From Aurantibacter crassamenti (GTDB lineage Bacteria; Bacteroidota; Bacteroidia; Flavobacteriales; Flavobacteriaceae): DNA of 64,000 bases. Each line of letters starts with the position of its first letter. The first letter of the stretch is position 1. Below are positions 37,093 through 46,951 of this stretch, piece after piece. The notes under the pieces are model-generated. The model saw only the letters and a list, made by a program, of their open reading frames with translations. It was not told where the DNA came from and ran no database searches. Both the position numbers and the translations under genes were made by a program. The DNA lies in the NCBI RefSeq assembly GCF_016811105.1, contig NZ_JAFBGM010000001.1, positions 2,112,126 to 2,176,125 on the forward strand. The letters run 5' to 3'.

Positions 37093-40000
37093 ATGCTACA
37101 AAAAATAACTGCTTTAATCTTCGTTTTCTCGGGGATGGTTTTTATAGGGAATGCCCAAGAGACCAAAATCTACACTCACAATCAAAAGATGTATCAAGAT
37201 GCTTTGTCATTGTACAACAATGAACAGTATCAAGCTGCGCAAACTTTATTTCAAAAAGTAAAGAATACTGCGCAAGATGGCGAAACAAAAGCCAATAGTG
37301 CATATTATGAAGCAAATGCTGCTGTGCGTCTCAATCAATTGGGCGCGGATCGTTTGATGGAAGATTTTGTTGAACAATACCCAACTTCAACAAAACGGAA
37401 CAATGCTTTTGCTGATGTGGCAGAATATTATTTTGAGACGGGCAAATATCCGTATGCCTTAAAATGGTATAACCGTGTAGATCAAGGTGCACTTTCAAGA
37501 GGTGAGATGGAACGCTTTAATTTCAATTACGGCTATTCATTGTATTCTTCTAAGAAAACAAAAGAAGCAGAAAAATATTTAAATAAAGTTGTTGATTCTC
37601 AAACGTACGGATCACAAGCAAAATATTACTTAGGCTATATTTCATATCAAGAAGACGATTATGAAGGGGCGAATGAACGTTTTGATGAAATTACTGACCC
37701 AGAAATTCTCGAACAAAAAATGAGTTATTACCAAGCTGATATGAATTTTAAGCTTGGTAAGTTTGAAGAAGCGATATCACTTGCGAAAGGGTATTTGCCT
37801 AAGGCAGACCGCAAAGAGGTTTCTGAACTAAATAAAATTATTGGTGAGAGTTATTTCAATTTAAAGCAATATGATAATGCTATTCCGTATTTAGAAGAAT
37901 ACAAAGGCAAACGAGGTAAATGGAGTAATACGGATTATTATTTATTAGGATATGCCCATTATAAACAAGGCGATTACGCAGGTGCCGAGCAACAATTCAA
38001 TAAGATTATTGGCGGCACAAATAGTGTTTCGCAAAATGCATACTACCACTTAGCTGAATGTTATTTGAAATTAGATAAAAAGCAGGAAGCGTTAAATGCT
38101 TTTCGAAATGCTTCGCAAATGGATTTCAGTGCAGAGATCCAAGAAGATGCCTACTCGAATTACGCACGTTTGAGTTACGAAATTGGTAATGCATATGAAC
38201 CCGTACCTCAAGTTATTTCAGATTATTTAGAAAAATATCCGAACGGAAAAAATACCCAAGAAATGCAGAGCCTTTTGGTTGATTCATATATCACATCAAA
38301 AAACTTTCAAGGCGCTATGGATTTACTTGAGAAGAACAGAAACTATGCAAGTAAAGCTACCTATCAAAAAGTTGCTTTTTACAGAGGAGTTGAACTTTTT
38401 GTCGATGCTGATTATGATGGTGCATCTGCCACTTTTCAAAAGTCATTAGATAGTGCAGAGGATGCATTGTTTACAGCTAGAACAAATTATTGGAAAGCGG
38501 AATCTGATTATATGTTAAATCGATTTGATGATGCCTTAGCGGGTTTTAAGCGTTTTCAATCAAGTCCGCAGGCATCAAGAACTACAGAGCAAAATGAATT
38601 GGATTATAATCTTGCTTATACTTATTTTAAGTTGAAAGATTATGGGCAAGCAATAGCGAGTTATAATAGTTATGCTGGATCAGGTACAAATGATACTCAT
38701 AAATTGTATGACACGTACTTGCGAATGGGTGATAGTTATTTTGTAACCAGCAAATATTGGCCGGCCATAGAAACCTATAACAAAGCCTTGGAGTTAACAG
38801 GTCCTGAAAAAGACTATGCAGCATACCATAAAGCGATTAGCTATGGTTTTGTTGGTAGGCAAGAGACTAAAATTCAAGAGTTGACCAATTTTGTGTCAAC
38901 CTATTCTAATTCTACTTTAAAAGACGATGCGCTTTATGAACTAGGAAATACCTATATAACGGCAGGACAAGAAAATCAAGGTTTGCAAGCGTATGGTCGT
39001 CTTATTAATGAATACAGCGGTAGTTCTTTAGTACCTCAAGCGATGATGCGTCAAGGTTTGGTGTATTATAACTCAGGCAAGAATGAAAATGCATTAGAAC
39101 GATTTAAATCGGTTGTAAGCCAATTTCCAAAAACACAAGAAGCGATACAAGCCGTTGCAACAGCTAAGTTAATTTATGTTGATACGGGTCGTGTAGATGA
39201 ATATGCTGCGTGGGTTAGAGATTTAGATTTTGTAGAGGTTACTGATTCTGAATTAGATAATGCAACGTATGAATCTGCAGAAAAGCAATTACGTGATGGA
39301 AATCAAGATGCAGCAATTAGAAGCTACGAGAAATATTTAAAAGAGTTTCCGAACGGGTCTCATAATATAAATGCGAACTTCAATTTGGCGCAATTGTATT
39401 TTGGAAAATCACAAAAAGAAAAAGCCTTACCGCATTATAAATTTGTAGCGGATAATGGGGTGGGTGAGTACACCGAACAAGCACTAACAAGAGTATGTGA
39501 AATTTATATTGGAGATAAAGATTATGCTACGGCATTACCATATTTGCAGCGCTTAGAAAATCAGGCAAACATTCAGCAGAATAAAATATTTGCGCAGAGC
39601 AATTTGATGAAGGGTTATTATCAGCAGAAAAATTATGGTCAAACCATGGCGTATGCTGAGAAAGTTTTAGCTACATCAGCAATTGACAATCGTATTAAAA
39701 GTGATGCTCAAATTTTTATTGCTCGATCAGCAATTGCAACCAATGATGAAGCGAGAGCTAAAAGTGCGTACCAAGAAGTGATGAAAATTGCCACAGGTAG
39801 TCTGGCGGCCGAGGCTTTGTATTATGATGCCTACTTTAAATTCAATTCACAAGACCACGAAGGGTCAAATGTTTCTGTGCAAAAACTAGCTAAAGATTAT
39901 GCCAGTTATAAAGAATGGGGCGGAAAAGGACTGGTGCTCATGGCTAAGAATTTTTATGCCTTAGGTGATGCATATCAAGCCACTTATATTCTTGAAAATG

Positions 40001-40116
40001 TCACTTCTAATTTTACGCAATACCCAGAAATTGTTTCTGAAGCAAAAAGTGAGTTGACGATAATAAAGGCGAAAGAAGCGCAAAGCAATTCTTCAGTTAA
40101 TCCGAATGGTAACTAG
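37093..40116 (+). CDS. Large exported TPR protein
   Basis: 1007 residues: signal peptide (1-21, ending GNAQ) and then about twenty tetratricopeptide units along the whole length (for example YYLGYISYQEDDYEGANERF, YYLLGYAHYKQGDYAGAEQ), several of the YbgF/outer-membrane-assembly type. It is a long periplasmic scaffold. Its stop is 6 bp before the beta-barrel gene, so the pair is a strong operon. I infer they work together at the outer membrane; no established name comes to mind. Confidence 0.85.
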   Translation: MLQKITALIFVFSGMVFIGNAQETKIYTHNQKMYQDALSLYNNEQYQAAQTLFQKVKNTAQDGETKANSAYYEANAAVRLNQLGADRLMEDFVEQYPTSTKRNNAFADVAEYYFETGKYPYALKWYNRVDQGALSRGEMERFNFNYGYSLYSSKKTKEAEKYLNKVVDSQTYGSQAKYYLGYISYQEDDYEGANERFDEITDPEILEQKMSYYQADMNFKLGKFEEAISLAKGYLPKADRKEVSELNKIIGESYFNLKQYDNAIPYLEEYKGKRGKWSNTDYYLLGYAHYKQGDYAGAEQQFNKIIGGTNSVSQNAYYHLAECYLKLDKKQEALNAFRNASQMDFSAEIQEDAYSNYARLSYEIGNAYEPVPQVISDYLEKYPNGKNTQEMQSLLVDSYITSKNFQGAMDLLEKNRNYASKATYQKVAFYRGVELFVDADYDGASATFQKSLDSAEDALFTARTNYWKAESDYMLNRFDDALAGFKRFQSSPQASRTTEQNELDYNLAYTYFKLKDYGQAIASYNSYAGSGTNDTHKLYDTYLRMGDSYFVTSKYWPAIETYNKALELTGPEKDYAAYHKAISYGFVGRQETKIQELTNFVSTYSNSTLKDDALYELGNTYITAGQENQGLQAYGRLINEYSGSSLVPQAMMRQGLVYYNSGKNENALERFKSVVSQFPKTQEAIQAVATAKLIYVDTGRVDEYAAWVRDLDFVEVTDSELDNATYESAEKQLRDGNQDAAIRSYEKYLKEFPNGSHNINANFNLAQLYFGKSQKEKALPHYKFVADNGVGEYTEQALTRVCEIYIGDKDYATALPYLQRLENQANIQQNKIFAQSNLMKGYYQQKNYGQTMAYAEKVLATSAIDNRIKSDAQIFIARSAIATNDEARAKSAYQEVMKIATGSLAAEALYYDAYFKFNSQDHEGSNVSVQKLAKDYASYKEWGGKGLVLMAKNFYALGDAYQATYILENVTSNFTQYPEIVSEAKSELTIIKAKEAQSNSSVNPNGN

Positions 40117-40122
40117 AATACA

Positions 40123-41901
40123 ATGAAATTGAGAACAACTATGTACAAGCATATATTTATATTTTTTATTCCAGTTTTTTTCTTGGGTTTAGGCGTGCAT
40201 GCACAAGAAGATGAGGGTGAAGACGAAGAAGGTCTAGGCACTGAAACAGTAACGGTAACAAAGGCCTATACGCCTACAATTTCGGATGCATTTAAGATAA
40301 AATCGTTACCTGAAATGAACGATTCAATTGTGCTTCAAAAAAAGAAAATAGACTATACTATTTTTTCTGTTCCGGTTGCATCAACATTTACACCCGCAAA
40401 AGGTAAAGCTGCTACAGTTAAAAAAACTCCACCGCCAATTCTATTTAATTCTTATGCCTCAGTAGGTGCGGGTAATCCGGGAAATGTGTTAGCCGATTTT
40501 TATACAAGTAGAGCAATAGGTCGTGAAGACCGTTTAGATTTGGGGTTAACTCATAATTCGTCACGCGGTGATTTTGACGATGTATTCTTTGATAATAAAT
40601 TTTCAGATTCAAAATTAGATGCGTCGTATTCACAACGTGATCGTGATTTTGACTGGGTTGCTAATGTGGGTTTTCAACATCAATTATACAACTGGTATGG
40701 TACACCTGAAGGCGCACTAGATTTGGTAACTGTAGATGAAAAAGACGCGCGTCAGAATTATTTTATGGGTGAGGTAAGTACCAAACTCAATATGGCCGAT
40801 TCTTTTTTCAAAAGTGGCGAATTATTATATCGTCGTTTTTGGGATAGTTATAAATCAGGAGAAAATAGAGTAGTTTTTGAACCAGTTTTTGACTTTCCAA
40901 TTACTGATGAAGAATTGAGTTTAGGGGCAAAAGTAGATTGGGTGAACGGTAAGTTTGAAAATGCTAGTTTAAATAATACGGATAATACACCTGAAATAAA
41001 ATACAACAATTTACAAGTTGGTTTAAATCCGAATTTAAAAATTTTGCGAGATAATTTGACTTTAAGATTAGGGGCAAAATTTATTTACGGAATGGACTTA
41101 GAAAATAGTGATGGTAGTTTTCATATTTATCCTGATGTAACTGCATCGTATCGTTTGTTAGATGATGTTGCGATTGCTTACGGTGGTATTGTTGGTGATT
41201 TACGTCAAAATTCATATTACGGTTTCATTGATGAAAATCCGTTTGTGTCGCCAACTTTATCTATGCAGCCAACAGATCAACAGTATGATGCTTATGTTGG
41301 TTTAAAAGGCCAGTTATTTGCTAATTTAAGTTACAATATTAAAGGGTCTTATAAAGCTGAAAACAGATTGCCATTGTTTAAGTTAAATCCTTCAAATGCC
41401 TCTAGAGGCGAAGGGCCATATGTTTTTGGAAATTCTTTTGATGTTTTTTATGATGATGTAAAAACCTTTGGTGTTTTTGGGGAGTTGAATGTAGATGTAA
41501 ATCGAAATTTCGCCTTAGGCATAAATGCCGAATACTATTCATATAACACAGAAACAGATAACCCAGCTTGGAATTTGCCTGATTTAACAGGAAGTCTTTT
41601 TATGGATTATCAAATTGGTGAAAAATGGTATATGGGTGCTAATCTATTCTATGTTGGTAAGCGTAGCGATATTTCATCTGTAGCCGTGCCAAGTACACCG
41701 GCGAATTTATTTGCTTCAGAGATAATTGAGTTAGATGGTTATTTTGATGCGAATGCACATATAGGTTATCGTTTAAATAAGCAGTTGTCAATTTTTGTAA
41801 AGGCAGCAAACATTGCCAATAACAATTATCAAAGATGGGCCAATTATCAAGTTCAAGGGCTCCAAATCTTAGGTGGAGCAACCTATAAGTTTGATTTTTA
41901 G
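40123..41901 (+). CDS. TonB-receptor-like outer-membrane beta-barrel without plug domain
   Basis: 592 residues. Signal peptide ends VHAQ and is followed by an acidic segment (EDEGEDEEG) and TETVTVTKAYTPTISDA, which resembles the start of a receptor plug. The plug itself is missing; from about residue 105 the protein is amphipathic strands to the end (AATYKFDF final strand with terminal Phe, the usual outer-membrane insertion signal). ATG at 40123 is used; a second in-frame ATG at 40141 starts the more typical signal peptide and is equally possible. Coupled to the TPR gene by a 6-bp gap. Confidence 0.8.
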   Translation: MKLRTTMYKHIFIFFIPVFFLGLGVHAQEDEGEDEEGLGTETVTVTKAYTPTISDAFKIKSLPEMNDSIVLQKKKIDYTIFSVPVASTFTPAKGKAATVKKTPPPILFNSYASVGAGNPGNVLADFYTSRAIGREDRLDLGLTHNSSRGDFDDVFFDNKFSDSKLDASYSQRDRDFDWVANVGFQHQLYNWYGTPEGALDLVTVDEKDARQNYFMGEVSTKLNMADSFFKSGELLYRRFWDSYKSGENRVVFEPVFDFPITDEELSLGAKVDWVNGKFENASLNNTDNTPEIKYNNLQVGLNPNLKILRDNLTLRLGAKFIYGMDLENSDGSFHIYPDVTASYRLLDDVAIAYGGIVGDLRQNSYYGFIDENPFVSPTLSMQPTDQQYDAYVGLKGQLFANLSYNIKGSYKAENRLPLFKLNPSNASRGEGPYVFGNSFDVFYDDVKTFGVFGELNVDVNRNFALGINAEYYSYNTETDNPAWNLPDLTGSLFMDYQIGEKWYMGANLFYVGKRSDISSVAVPSTPANLFASEIIELDGYFDANAHIGYRLNKQLSIFVKAANIANNNYQRWANYQVQGLQILGGATYKFDF

Positions 41902-42064
41902 TGGTTTATTCTTACTGAGACAAATGCATATTTGAATGTATAATGACTTTACTGAAATTATAAACTTCGTTTATCGTTAATAGATGACAGTTAGCCTGTT
42001 CTACTGGTTTATTAATAGGCTTTTGGGTATTTTTGAAATGCTATATAAAAGAAAATTTTCTACA

Positions 42065-43486
42065 ATGTTTGAATCTAAGAATTTCAAAATTTTATTGTTG
42101 TTCGTTTTTATTGGGCTACTATCATGTTCATCTGATAGTCCAACAACAAATCCTGTGCCTGAAGTTGATACTGATGGTGATGGTATTTTAGATAGCAAAG
42201 AGATTACAGACGGCACAGATAAGAATAATGCTTGTGACCCGATTCGTAACTCCGGTTACACAGCATTTAGTGCTTCAAATTCAATATGGGCCGCTGCTGA
42301 TTGTGATAATGATGGTGTTACCAATGGTGCAGAAGTTACCAACGGTACAGATCCTTATATTGATGATTTAGATACTGATGGTGATGGTTTATTAGATTCT
42401 GAAGAAATTGCAGATGGCACAGATAAAAATAATCCTTGTGACCCAGTGCACGATGCCGATTATGATGAATACAATGCTACAAATGCAAATTGGGCTGCAG
42501 CAGACTGTGATGGCGACGGAGTAATCAACGGTGATGAGGTGTTAAACTCGACTGACCCATATGTTGATGATCGCGAATACGCAGTTGCTGAATTATTACC
42601 TAATTTATCAGAATTAAAAGTATTTGATGGTCCGCTTGAAGATTTAAAATTCAATAGAACGGCACATGAATATAGTTTAATCACACCTTTGTACACCGAT
42701 TACGCCTATAAGTTGCGCTCAATTTCGCTTCCTAAAAACGCCAAAATGACCTATAACGGCGAAGGTTTGTTAGCGTTTCCGGATAACACGGTTATTACTA
42801 AAACCTTTTATTATTTAAATGATGAGAGAGATGCAACTATAGGGAAGAAGATAATTGAAACTAGAGTTTTAATTAAAAAGAATGGTAGTTGGGTGATGGG
42901 TGAATATATTTGGAATGATGCTCAAACAGAAGCTATTTTAGAGGAATCTGATGATGTGAAAGTGGTCTTGGTAGACTATAAAAACACAGAAGGTGAGTGG
43001 GAAAGTGTTGCTTATGAAGTGCCGAATATGACAGCCTGTATTCAATGTCACAATAATAATGGTACAACTTTTCCTATTGGTCCGAAGTCGCGAAATATGA
43101 ATTTTGAATATTTGGGTAAAAATCAAATAGAATATTTTGTTGACAAGAATATGTTGACAGGAGCCCCTGCAGTTAATCAAATTGCAGTTTTACCAGATTG
43201 GGAAAGCACCTCCGAAACAGTTGAAAATAGAGCCAGAGCATATATGGAGGTTAATTGTGCACATTGTCATCAACCAGGTGGTTTTAATGGAAACCCCGTG
43301 GTAGAAACGCTCGATTTTAGATTTGAAACACCCTATACAAATACAAATATTAGTGCAAAGAAGGCTGATATTATAGAACGAATAAATAGTGGTTTTCCGA
43401 ATTTTTCTATGCCTTATACCGGTACAACAATTAAACATACGGAGGGTATTTCACTAATTGAAGATTATATCGATAGTTTGGATTAA
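42065..43486 (+). CDS. Di-heme c-type cytochrome lipoprotein (SO_2930 family) with thrombospondin type 3-like repeats
   Basis: 473 residues from the ATG at 42065, chosen because it gives a lipoprotein signal (FIGLLSC, Cys21); the upstream ATG at 41984 lacks it. Two 68-residue repeats (about 35-170) contain calcium-binding DTDGDG and DCDGDG loops with paired cysteines. The C-terminal domain (about 180-473) is of the SO_2930 type, with heme sites CIQCH at 325-329 and CAHCH at 398-402. It should carry electrons on the periplasmic face of a membrane, or at the surface. The physiological partner is unknown. Confidence 0.83.
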   Translation: MFESKNFKILLLFVFIGLLSCSSDSPTTNPVPEVDTDGDGILDSKEITDGTDKNNACDPIRNSGYTAFSASNSIWAAADCDNDGVTNGAEVTNGTDPYIDDLDTDGDGLLDSEEIADGTDKNNPCDPVHDADYDEYNATNANWAAADCDGDGVINGDEVLNSTDPYVDDREYAVAELLPNLSELKVFDGPLEDLKFNRTAHEYSLITPLYTDYAYKLRSISLPKNAKMTYNGEGLLAFPDNTVITKTFYYLNDERDATIGKKIIETRVLIKKNGSWVMGEYIWNDAQTEAILEESDDVKVVLVDYKNTEGEWESVAYEVPNMTACIQCHNNNGTTFPIGPKSRNMNFEYLGKNQIEYFVDKNMLTGAPAVNQIAVLPDWESTSETVENRARAYMEVNCAHCHQPGGFNGNPVVETLDFRFETPYTNTNISAKKADIIERINSGFPNFSMPYTGTTIKHTEGISLIEDYIDSLD

Positions 43487-43574
43487 TTGCGCTTGCATAT
43501 TGTAAATATTTGGTAATGAGGTTGTTGTTGCACTGTAAATTGCTATTTTTAAGATTGTTAAAAACCGCTAATAG

Positions 43575-44696
43575 ATTATTTCTTCAAGAAAACATATTGT
43601 CACAGGCTTTTGCATTTTACTGTGCCAACTTGTTGTGAGTCAAAACTTGGTTAAAAACCCCAGTTTTGAATTTTATGATAAATGCCCAGTAAAGCTCGGA
43701 AATTTAAAAGATGACCTTCATGATTGGTCAGCCCCAACAATAGGCTCTACAGACTATTTTAATTCTTGTAGCACGGCTATGGGTACCCCTGAAAATTTTA
43801 ACGGATCTCAACCTTCAAATTTTGGTAAAGGATACGCCGGATTATATCTGTATGCACCAGAAGATTATAGAGAATATCTTCAGGTAGAATTAGATCAGCA
43901 ATTAGTAAAAGGCAAAAACTATAGGGTGTCATTTTATGTAAGTTTAGCCGAACGTTCAGATTTTGCAATTAAAGAATTTGGAGTATTGTTTTCAAATAAG
44001 AAATTAGATGTGCCGATTAAGAAAGAGTTGTCTAAAATGCATTTGTATAAGCAAGAAGGTTATGAATATAATTATCTAGAAATTGGCTACAGTAATTTCT
44101 ATTCAGATACTAAAGATTGGATTTTAGTTCATACCCAATTTAAAGCGAAAGGTGCTGAGAAATATATCGTCATTGGTAACTTTAAAAGTAATAAGCGCAC
44201 GCGAATGTTTAGAACCAAGCGTAACGCGAATCAAGGCGCTTATTATTATATAGATATGGTTTCGGTTGCATTACAAGAACCGCCATTATCTGAATCTGCA
44301 CTTGTAGCAATTTCTAATGGAAAAGAAACCAAAAACATAGAACTTGATAAAAGCTATGTTTTTAAAAACGTGCTTTTTGAGTTTGATAAATCAGTGCTAT
44401 TAGCACCATCTAAAATTGAACTTCAAAAAGTAGTCCAACATTTAGAGGCAAACGCCATGTTGTCTATTGCAATACATGGACATACGGATAATGTCGGAAA
44501 ACCAATGTACAATAAACAGCTTTCCCATGAACGAGCTGCAGCAGTAGCTGAATATCTAATTACTGCTGGTATCTCAAAGGATCGAATTTCATGGCAAGGT
44601 TACGGTAGTGAAGTGCCTCTGATGGATAACAACAATGAAACAAATCGCCAATTAAACCGGCGTGTTGAATTCATCATTTCAAAAGAAAAGAACTAA
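43575..44696 (+). CDS. OmpA-family protein with signal peptide read from a non-ATG start
   Basis: The conventional start is GTG at 43635, but that leaves no signal peptide. Reading upstream in frame to the stop at 43572-43574 gives a textbook signal (ISSRKHIVTGFCILLC, then QLVVSQ) beginning at ATT codons 43575 or 43578; no ATG, GTG or TTG is available in frame. The mature protein has a beta-sandwich (about 25-225, starting NLVKNPSFE) and a C-terminal OmpA domain (about 260-370) with GHTDNVG and NRRVEFII, which binds peptidoglycan. Either ATT is a real rare start or the ATG has been lost by mutation. Confidence 0.8.
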   Translation: MISSRKHIVTGFCILLCQLVVSQNLVKNPSFEFYDKCPVKLGNLKDDLHDWSAPTIGSTDYFNSCSTAMGTPENFNGSQPSNFGKGYAGLYLYAPEDYREYLQVELDQQLVKGKNYRVSFYVSLAERSDFAIKEFGVLFSNKKLDVPIKKELSKMHLYKQEGYEYNYLEIGYSNFYSDTKDWILVHTQFKAKGAEKYIVIGNFKSNKRTRMFRTKRNANQGAYYYIDMVSVALQEPPLSESALVAISNGKETKNIELDKSYVFKNVLFEFDKSVLLAPSKIELQKVVQHLEANAMLSIAIHGHTDNVGKPMYNKQLSHERAAAVAEYLITAGISKDRISWQGYGSEVPLMDNNNETNRQLNRRVEFIISKEKN

Positions 44697-44709
44697 CTAA
44701 TCCTACTTT

Positions 44710-45489
44710 TTAATAGTCTGAGTATTCCGTTGGGTACAACATATATTTCGTGTTTTTTGAAACATTATTTTGATACTCAGGTCTAACTTTAAGCTTTGCC
44801 CAGACTGGTGAATCTACAAAAGACTTCCAATTTGCTGTTTGGGCTTCTTTGTTTTTATGGGTAGTCATGTACATTAAGTTTGGCATGTTGGGTCCTGAAA
44901 TAACCGACCCATAAAAAACAGCATTAAAGCCAAGGTCATCAAATAATGGAACCTCTCCACCTGCATTAAACATGTCTACTTTATTTACGTGTAATTTTTC
45001 TGTTGCAGACTCATAGCTTCTCATTTCATATACGCGATCTTCACGTGGACCATCTAAATTCGGTTCGGCCATTTTAGGCATATCAATAAATGCTTTTAAA
45101 AGTATTGATTCTATTCTTTGGTATGTTGGTTTGTCATGTGGTGCTTGTAAATATGCACTTCCTTTAGTTGTATGCAGTGCATTAGCGTCTAACTTAGAAT
45201 TTAACGAAAGAAAATCATCCATAGAATTAAATGGAATTAATACATAGGTTTTACTAATAACAGAGTCTCTTTCTTTGAATACACCAATTGAAGAAATTCC
45301 AATTTCTTTTAAAGCAGGTAGGTATGCATTTTCAAGGTAGGTATCTGTAGCTTTTATTTGCTCTGCATTGTCAAAAGAGTAAATTTTTAGTTGATAAAAT
45401 TCTCTTTGTGCGTCTTGCGCATACGAATTACTAACCGTTGTGAGCATAATTATTAAAAAGATTCTGAATATTTTTTTTGTTGATTTCAT
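44710..45489 (-). CDS. Exported NIPSNAP-family protein
   Basis: 259 residues from the ATG at 45489, which starts a signal peptide (MKSTKKIFRIFLIIML...SYAQ); the ATG at 45537 adds 16 residues without signal character. Two ferredoxin-like NIPSNAP domains can be seen: REFYQLKIYSF near 25-130 and RVYEMRSYES near 150-259, the second with the usual MPNLMYMTTHKN. NIPSNAP proteins are small dimeric alpha-beta barrels of uncertain function, often next to oxidoreductases. It converges on the OmpA-family gene with 13 bp between stops. Confidence 0.85.
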   Translation of the reverse strand: MKSTKKIFRIFLIIMLTTVSNSYAQDAQREFYQLKIYSFDNAEQIKATDTYLENAYLPALKEIGISSIGVFKERDSVISKTYVLIPFNSMDDFLSLNSKLDANALHTTKGSAYLQAPHDKPTYQRIESILLKAFIDMPKMAEPNLDGPREDRVYEMRSYESATEKLHVNKVDMFNAGGEVPLFDDLGFNAVFYGSVISGPNMPNLMYMTTHKNKEAQTANWKSFVDSPVWAKLKVRPEYQNNVSKNTKYMLYPTEYSDY

Positions 45490-45633
45490 TTTTGTTCTAG
45501 TTTTAATTGGAATAAACTTAAGCAAGACAAGTGACATTTCCTATTTGGTGTAATGATGTTTGGTCAATTTAACAAAAAGCCTACATTTGTTAGGCGCAAA
45601 CATAGTGTTTGAGTTAAACTTAAATTTTGAGAA

Positions 45634-46041
45634 ATGAAATTATTAAAATTTACTTCTTTGGTATTCACATTTTTTTCTTTGGTCTTTTGCGTGAACACGC
45701 TACAAGCGAGTTCTAATGTTGAGTCTAATAAAGTTGCATTTGAACTTAATGATGCTGTTCTTGGTACTTGGGCCTATAGCGTACCAGATGTAGATCCAGC
45801 ATATTCAAAAGGTGTTATGCATATAACAAAAGCCAGTGGAGCTTATGTTGTAAATATTGAATTACCAGGTGGTACTTTAACTACTGTAGATGTTGAGGTA
45901 AAAGATGATGAGGTAAAGTTTGCGTTATATATTGAGGGTTCACGTGTTGAAGTAAAAGTACTTGTTGATGGAGATAAATTAACTGGGTCAGGCACTTCAG
46001 AACAAGGACCTTTTACGCTTGCGGGTACGCGAATGATATAG
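45634..46041 (+). CDS. Hypothetical small secreted protein
   Basis: 135 residues with a signal peptide ending LQAS. The mature part is an all-beta domain of about 100 residues (LGTWAYSVPD, GVMHITKASGAYVV, VDVEVKDDEVKFAL, LTGSGTSEQGPFTLAG), like lipocalin-type domains of Bacteroidota secreted proteins. No family name recognised. It is followed by a bidirectional terminator. Confidence 0.65.
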   Translation: MKLLKFTSLVFTFFSLVFCVNTLQASSNVESNKVAFELNDAVLGTWAYSVPDVDPAYSKGVMHITKASGAYVVNIELPGGTLTTVDVEVKDDEVKFALYIEGSRVEVKVLVDGDKLTGSGTSEQGPFTLAGTRMI

Positions 46042-46094
46042 TTTGTAATAAAAGAATTTTGATTCGCTTTTATTAAAGTAAAAGTTTTAGATAT

Positions 46095-46129
46095 AAAAAA
46101 AACCGTTCACAGAAGTGAACGGTTTTTTT
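46095..46129. terminator. Bidirectional terminator
   Basis: A 15-bp stem (AAAAAACCGTTCAC with GTGAACGGTTTTTT, loop AGAA) between two converging genes, with A/T-tracts on both sides. Confidence 0.9.
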
Positions 46130-46147
46130 ATTAGAATCTATCTAATG

Positions 46148-46687
46148 TTAAATTTTAATAGGTAAGCTCACTCTAGTTGTACCCCAACCTAAAATTAAAT
46201 TTGTACCGCCTACTGCTTCTTCAAAAACTATTGAAAATGCTTCTAGAGATTCGCCACTTGTACTTTTAATTGCCTTTGCGCGTACAACATCAGCTGACTT
46301 ATCATAGCTATAAGCTCCCCATTGGTTTAAACTTTTATTTAAAATAATTGTCCAATCTGCATCACCAGGAATTGAAAATAAAGAATATGTACCTGCAGCA
46401 ATTTTAGTTCCACTAATAGTAGCTTCTTTGTAAAAAGTAATTTCAACAGCTTCATTAGCACCAGTACGCCATACTTCGCCAGCTTTCGCTAATTCAGAAA
46501 CAGAACGTCCTTTCAGTTGTGGTCTGCTGTAGACAACTTTTATTGACTTATCAAGGTTTTTATGGCCCGAAGGGAAAGTCTCAATGTCAGCCGGACTCTT
46601 GTCTAGTCCGTTAAAGCTTTGTGCATTCGCTTGTGTTGAAAATGCTAATGTAATCGCCATAAAAGCGATGGTAAGTAAGTTTTTCAT
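46148..46687 (-). CDS. DUF2911-family exported protein
   Basis: 179 residues with a signal peptide ending NAQ. The DUF2911 pattern is clear: VVYSRPQLKGRSV near 50, GEVWRTGANEAVEITF near 70, AGTYSLFSIPG near 98 and WTIILNK near 112. Function unknown; the family is widespread in Bacteroidota and predicted periplasmic or secreted. Single gene with a terminator downstream. Confidence 0.88.
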   Translation of the reverse strand: MKNLLTIAFMAITLAFSTQANAQSFNGLDKSPADIETFPSGHKNLDKSIKVVYSRPQLKGRSVSELAKAGEVWRTGANEAVEITFYKEATISGTKIAAGTYSLFSIPGDADWTIILNKSLNQWGAYSYDKSADVVRAKAIKSTSGESLEAFSIVFEEAVGGTNLILGWGTTRVSLPIKI

Positions 46688-46951
46688 AATGTGTCTATTT
46701 TTTTTCTTGGATTTATCCCAAGTTTAGCAAAGTTAAAACTAATTCGTAATATTTTATCTACAACTATAAAGTCGTTTAAATATACCCAACTTACAGAATG
46801 CTATAATGTAATGTCAATGGGTGAGTGATAAGTATGTATATGTATTAAAAATCAATCTTATGATTACAATTTGTAACCTATATGAATTTTTGTGTTTCAA
46901 TATTTAATTATATGGCGCATCTTTGACTTTAAATTAGATAACTTTTAGATT

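Noticed and set aside
42001-42064. In-frame upstream extension of the di-heme cytochrome gene
   Set aside because: Starting at 41984 adds 27 residues that would bury the lipoprotein signal, so the start at 42065 is preferred.
43516-43638. ATG reading frame overlapping the OmpA-family start
   Set aside because: It gives a 40-residue peptide in a different frame with no signal-peptide order or similarity. Frame fusion with the OmpA gene would need a frameshift, while the ATT reading needs none.
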